Shown here: piece after piece, positions 61,815 to 64,000 of the stretch
Position numbering within the stretch: position 1 is the first letter of the stretch
How the letters are laid out: every line of letters starts with the position of its first letter
Origin: Paenibacillus plantarum
Lineage (GTDB): Bacteria; Bacillota; Bacilli; Paenibacillales; NBRC-103111
Direction: 5' to 3'
NCBI RefSeq assembly: GCF_013141695.1
Contig: NZ_WHNY01000006.1
Location: 62,001-126,000 of the forward strand
Length of the DNA: 64,000 nt
Translations under genes and position numbers: made by a program
The notes under the pieces: model-generated
What the model was told of the DNA's origin: nothing
Databases searched by the model: none
What the model saw: only the letters and a program-made list of their open reading frames with translations

Positions 61815-62978
61815 TTAGTAGTTCTCCACTTGTTTGAGGAAATTCGCTAAGTTAGCGCGGATTTCTTCGATGGAGTCTCCTCCGAATTTATCTAAGAACG
61901 CATTAGCCACTTCCCAAGCGATGACATTCTCCATGATCACGCCTGCTGCTGGCACTGCACAAGTATCGGAACGCTCCACCTGGGCTGTAAATACTTCTTT
62001 CGTATCGATATCTACACTTTGCAAAGGCTTGTACAAAGTCGAAATTGGCTTCATTACTCCACGAACGATGATTTGCTCGCCTGTCGTCATTCCGCCTTCG
62101 AATCCACCTGCACGATTCGTTCTGCGTCTAAAGCCAGTTTCTTGCGTATACAGGATTTCATCATGCACGTTCGAACCTCTGCGCTCTGCAGCTTCGAAAC
62201 CGATTCCGAATTCCACACCTTTGAAAGCTTGAATGGAAAGCACGGCTTGTGCAATTTTACCATCCAATTTGCGGTCCCACTGTACGTGACTTCCAAGTCC
62301 AACTGGTACACCTTCGATAATGACTTCCACGACACCACCTAATGTATCGCCATCTTCTTTGGCAGCATCGATTGCAGCGATCATTTTCGCTTCTGCATCT
62401 TTATCAACAACACGTACTGGTGATTCTTCTGTAATCCGAATAAGTTCATCAACAGGAAGCTCTTGACGCTCTACTTCAACATCACCAATGCGGATAACTT
62501 GTCCTGCTACTTTAATCCCGAACTCTGCTAGCAATTGACGAGCAACAGCCCCAGTGGCTACACGCATCGTTGTTTCACGAGCACTTGATCTTTCCAAAAT
62601 ATTACGCAAATCTTTTTGATTATATTTGAGGCCGCCATTTAAATCGGCATGTCCAGGACGAGGACGGTTCACACGGCGTTTGCCTTCGTTATCTTCTTCA
62701 ACGGGTTCAATCCCCATAACCGAGGTCCAATGTTTCCAATCATTGTTCACGACGACTAATGCGATTGGCGCACCCGTTGTTTTTCCATGACGCACGCCAC
62801 CTGCAATGGTAGCTGTATCTTTCTCAATTTGCATCCGACGACCCCGACCATAGCCTTTTTGACGTCTATGTAATTGATGGTTTAAGTCTTCAAAGTTAAG
62901 GTTTACATTACTTGGAAACCCTTCAATAATCGCAGTGAGCTGCGGGCCATGCGTTTCACCTGCTGTTAAATATCTCAC
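61815..62978 (-). CDS. aroC: Chorismate synthase
   Basis: 387 residues from a GTG at 62978 with TAGGGGGT upstream. Signatures: [62 protein letters not shown] and [31 protein letters not shown]-dependent enzyme making chorismate from EPSP. First gene of the aro-trp supraoperon; B. subtilis literature calls the same gene aroF. Confidence 0.96.
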   Translation of the reverse strand: MRYLTAGETHGPQLTAIIEGFPSNVNLNFEDLNHQLHRRQKGYGRGRRMQIEKDTATIAGGVRHGKTTGAPIALVVVNNDWKHWTSVMGIEPVEEDNEGKRRVNRPRPGHADLNGGLKYNQKDLRNILERSSARETTMRVATGAVARQLLAEFGIKVAGQVIRIGDVEVERQELPVDELIRITEESPVRVVDKDAEAKMIAAIDAAKEDGDTLGGVVEVIIEGVPVGLGSHVQWDRKLDGKIAQAVLSIQAFKGVEFGIGFEAAERRGSNVHDEILYTQETGFRRRTNRAGGFEGGMTTGEQIIVRGVMKPISTLYKPLQSVDIDTKEVFTAQVERSDTCAVPAAGVIMENVIAWEVANAFLDKFGGDSIEEIRANLANFLKQVENY

Positions 62979-63131
62979 AATCCGTTACCCCCTAAGAATT
63001 TTACGAAGAACATCGAACTCCGTATATGAACATAATAGTATGGAAAAACCGAGCCTACTTACTACATGTGCTACTGAAAAAAGCTGCAGCACCAAGCACT
63101 TTAGCGCTTTGACGCGCGATTATCTGTTGTC

Positions 63132-63160
63132 ATTATAGTATAGCTACTCAGGTTTGGCAA
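63132..63160 (-). promoter_or_regulatory. Sigma-A promoter of the aroC-aroB-aroH supraoperon
   Basis: Minus strand: TTGCCA (63160-63155), exact 17-nt spacer, perfect TATAAT (63137-63132), leaving a leader of roughly 145 nt before aroC. No known riboswitch was recognised in that leader. Confidence 0.75.
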
Positions 63161-63171
63161 CAACTCAAATG

Positions 63172-63221
63172 CAAAAACACGCTTCACAGGTCAGGGACAA
63201 ACCCTTCCACGTAAGCGTGTC
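63172..63221 (-). terminator. Terminator after the 54-residue gene
   Basis: ACACGCTT ... AAGCGTGT enclosing an inner AAGGGTTTGTCCCT hairpin, then TTTTTGC on the minus strand, between the small gene and the aroC promoter. Confidence 0.75.
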
Positions 63222-63243
63222 ATCATCTAGACAGGAACTAGTA

Positions 63244-63408
63244 TTAGCCGTGCATAGGTTGCTTCTGGACGACCCTCGGAGGCTCACATAGCTGAGGATC
63301 ATTCATAAGACCCGTAATTTGTGAGGAATCAACTCCTAAAATTTGAGCACATTCTTGAATGGAAATCATTCCTCTGCGATAAGCGGTAATCACCTTGCGT
63401 TTGTCCAT
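63244..63408 (-). CDS. Small helix-turn-helix-like protein, unknown
   Basis: 54 residues, ATG at 63408 preceded by TAGGGGGC. Product reads MDKRKVITAYRRGMISIQEC then AQILGVDSSQITGLMNDP and a Pro/Gln-rich tail ending MHG. Residues 4-36 look like a helix-turn-helix (VITAYRRGMISIQECAQILGVDSSQI). It has its own terminator and lies between cheR and aroC on the same strand. Coding is supported by the ribosome site, start and terminator, but no family is known to me. Confidence 0.6.
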   Translation of the reverse strand: MDKRKVITAYRRGMISIQECAQILGVDSSQITGLMNDPQLCEPPRVVQKQPMHG

Positions 63409-63502
63409 GATAGCCCCCTAAGCGTGTATGCATTGTTCAAAGCCTATTGTCTCTCGTTCACTTTGAACTGCTACATCTTAGTATTGGAAAATAAGGAAGT
63501 TC

Positions 63503-64000
63503 TTATACTCCTTTTTTCCGATAAAAGAACGTTTCAGCCGCTTCTAGATCATATTGACCAGGTGAAAAAATCTGTTCTGTCGAGCCGACGAAAAGCAGAC
63601 CGCCTGGTTTAAGGGCTTTGGCAAACTTCTGGTACAGCACATGCTTGGCTTCTTCTGTGAAATAAATGATGACATTACGGCACACGATAAGATCGTAACC
63701 GCTATCAAATGTATCAACAAGCAAATTTTGTTTCTGAAACTTGACTGACTTTTTGAGTTCTTCCGAAACATGAAACATTAAGCCATCCTGTTTAAAATAT
63801 TTCTTCACATAATTAGCTGGCACATCACGCACAGAACGATCCAAGTACAACCCTTTACGTGCTTTCTCTAAAGCACCATCGTCAATATCTGACGCATGTA
63901 GGCTCGTCTCAGCCAACGCCCCTTGCTCAGCTAAAATCATAGCTAGTGTGTACGGTTCTTCACCTGTGGAGCAGGCTGCACTCCAAATTTTCAATCGGCG
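63503..64000 (-). CDS. cheR: Chemotaxis protein methyltransferase CheR, C-terminal part (runs off right edge)
   Basis: 166 residues are visible, without a start; the gene continues past the window. SAM-dependent methyltransferase core: LKIWSAACSTGEEPYTLAMIL (SAM loop), LHASDIDDGALEKARKGLY, FDSGYDLIVCRNVIIYFTEEAKHVLYQKFAKALKPGGLLFVGSTEQIF and a final AAETFFYRK. It methylates glutamates of chemoreceptors. Position next to aroC is as in B. subtilis, where ndk, hepT, menG, hepS and mtrB follow. Confidence 0.94.
   Translation of the reverse strand, partial: RRLKIWSAACSTGEEPYTLAMILAEQGALAETSLHASDIDDGALEKARKGLYLDRSVRDVPANYVKKYFKQDGLMFHVSEELKKSVKFQKQNLLVDTFDSGYDLIVCRNVIIYFTEEAKHVLYQKFAKALKPGGLLFVGSTEQIFSPGQYDLEAAETFFYRKKGV

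Noticed and set aside
61334..61837. 167-residue plus-strand frame
   Set aside because: Antisense to the GC-rich half of aroB; not a plausible protein.
63343..63612. 89-residue plus-strand frame
   Set aside because: Runs antisense across the small HTH-like gene and the end of cheR; no ribosome site.

Overview
The window is a chromosomal segment of a spore-forming, low-to-moderate GC Firmicute, most probably Paenibacillus or a close relative. The evidence is gene order as well as gene content. From asnS-dnaD (about 17-19 kb) to cheR (right edge), the genes follow the Bacillus subtilis order asnS-dnaD / ypmB-dinG / panDCB-birA-cca-bshA-bshB1-mgsA-dapB-ypjD-ypjC-ypjB-ypjA-qcrCBA-ypiF-ypiB / tyrA-hisC-trpABFCDE-aroH-aroB-aroC-cheR, mostly on the minus strand. 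No rRNA, tRNA, insertion sequence, prophage or CRISPR array was seen.

Left part (1-8.7 kb): the N-terminus of a PilB-like pilus ATPase and a VanW-like membrane protein, a GAF/LuxR-type regulator, a cysteine dioxygenase-family protein, glyQS under a glycine T-box, and the start of a methionine salvage region (mtnU, a DinB-like protein, mtnE). From 8.7 to 16.7 kb a proline module (T-box, proB-proS-proA-proC) runs directly into mtnW-mtnX-mtnB, so proline genes split the methionine salvage genes.

Middle part (16.7-31.5 kb): dnaD-asnS, a hbd-ackA pair, a short FtsH-like membrane protease with a membrane partner, ypmB, mtaD, a phosphate transporter pair (DUF47/pit), rex, an exonuclease-helicase DinG and a TPR protein. 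From 31.5 to 46.9 kb come pantothenate synthesis (panBCD, behind an attenuator-like leader), birA, cca, bacillithiol synthesis (bshA, bshB1), mgsA, dapB, ypjD, the YpjA/B/C membrane proteins and the menaquinol:cytochrome c reductase operon qcrABC.

Right part (46.9-64 kb): a conserved-looking unknown protein, a histidine phosphatase, an ECF sigma/anti-sigma pair, a polysaccharide deacetylase, and then the aromatic amino acid supraoperon aroC-aroB-aroH-trpEDCFBA-hisC-tyrA. The trpE leader carries twelve GAG/TAG triplets, ten of them at exact 5-nt spacing, followed by a perfect terminator. This is the arrangement bound by TRAP (MtrB) in B. subtilis.

The most interesting non-coding signals are the TRAP-type trp leader, the panB leader with mutually exclusive hairpins, a multi-hairpin element inside the trp operon between trpF and trpC, three intergenic tandem arrays (51-bp, 42-bp and about 51-62-bp periods), and sharp GC islands inside proB, ackA, cca and aroB.
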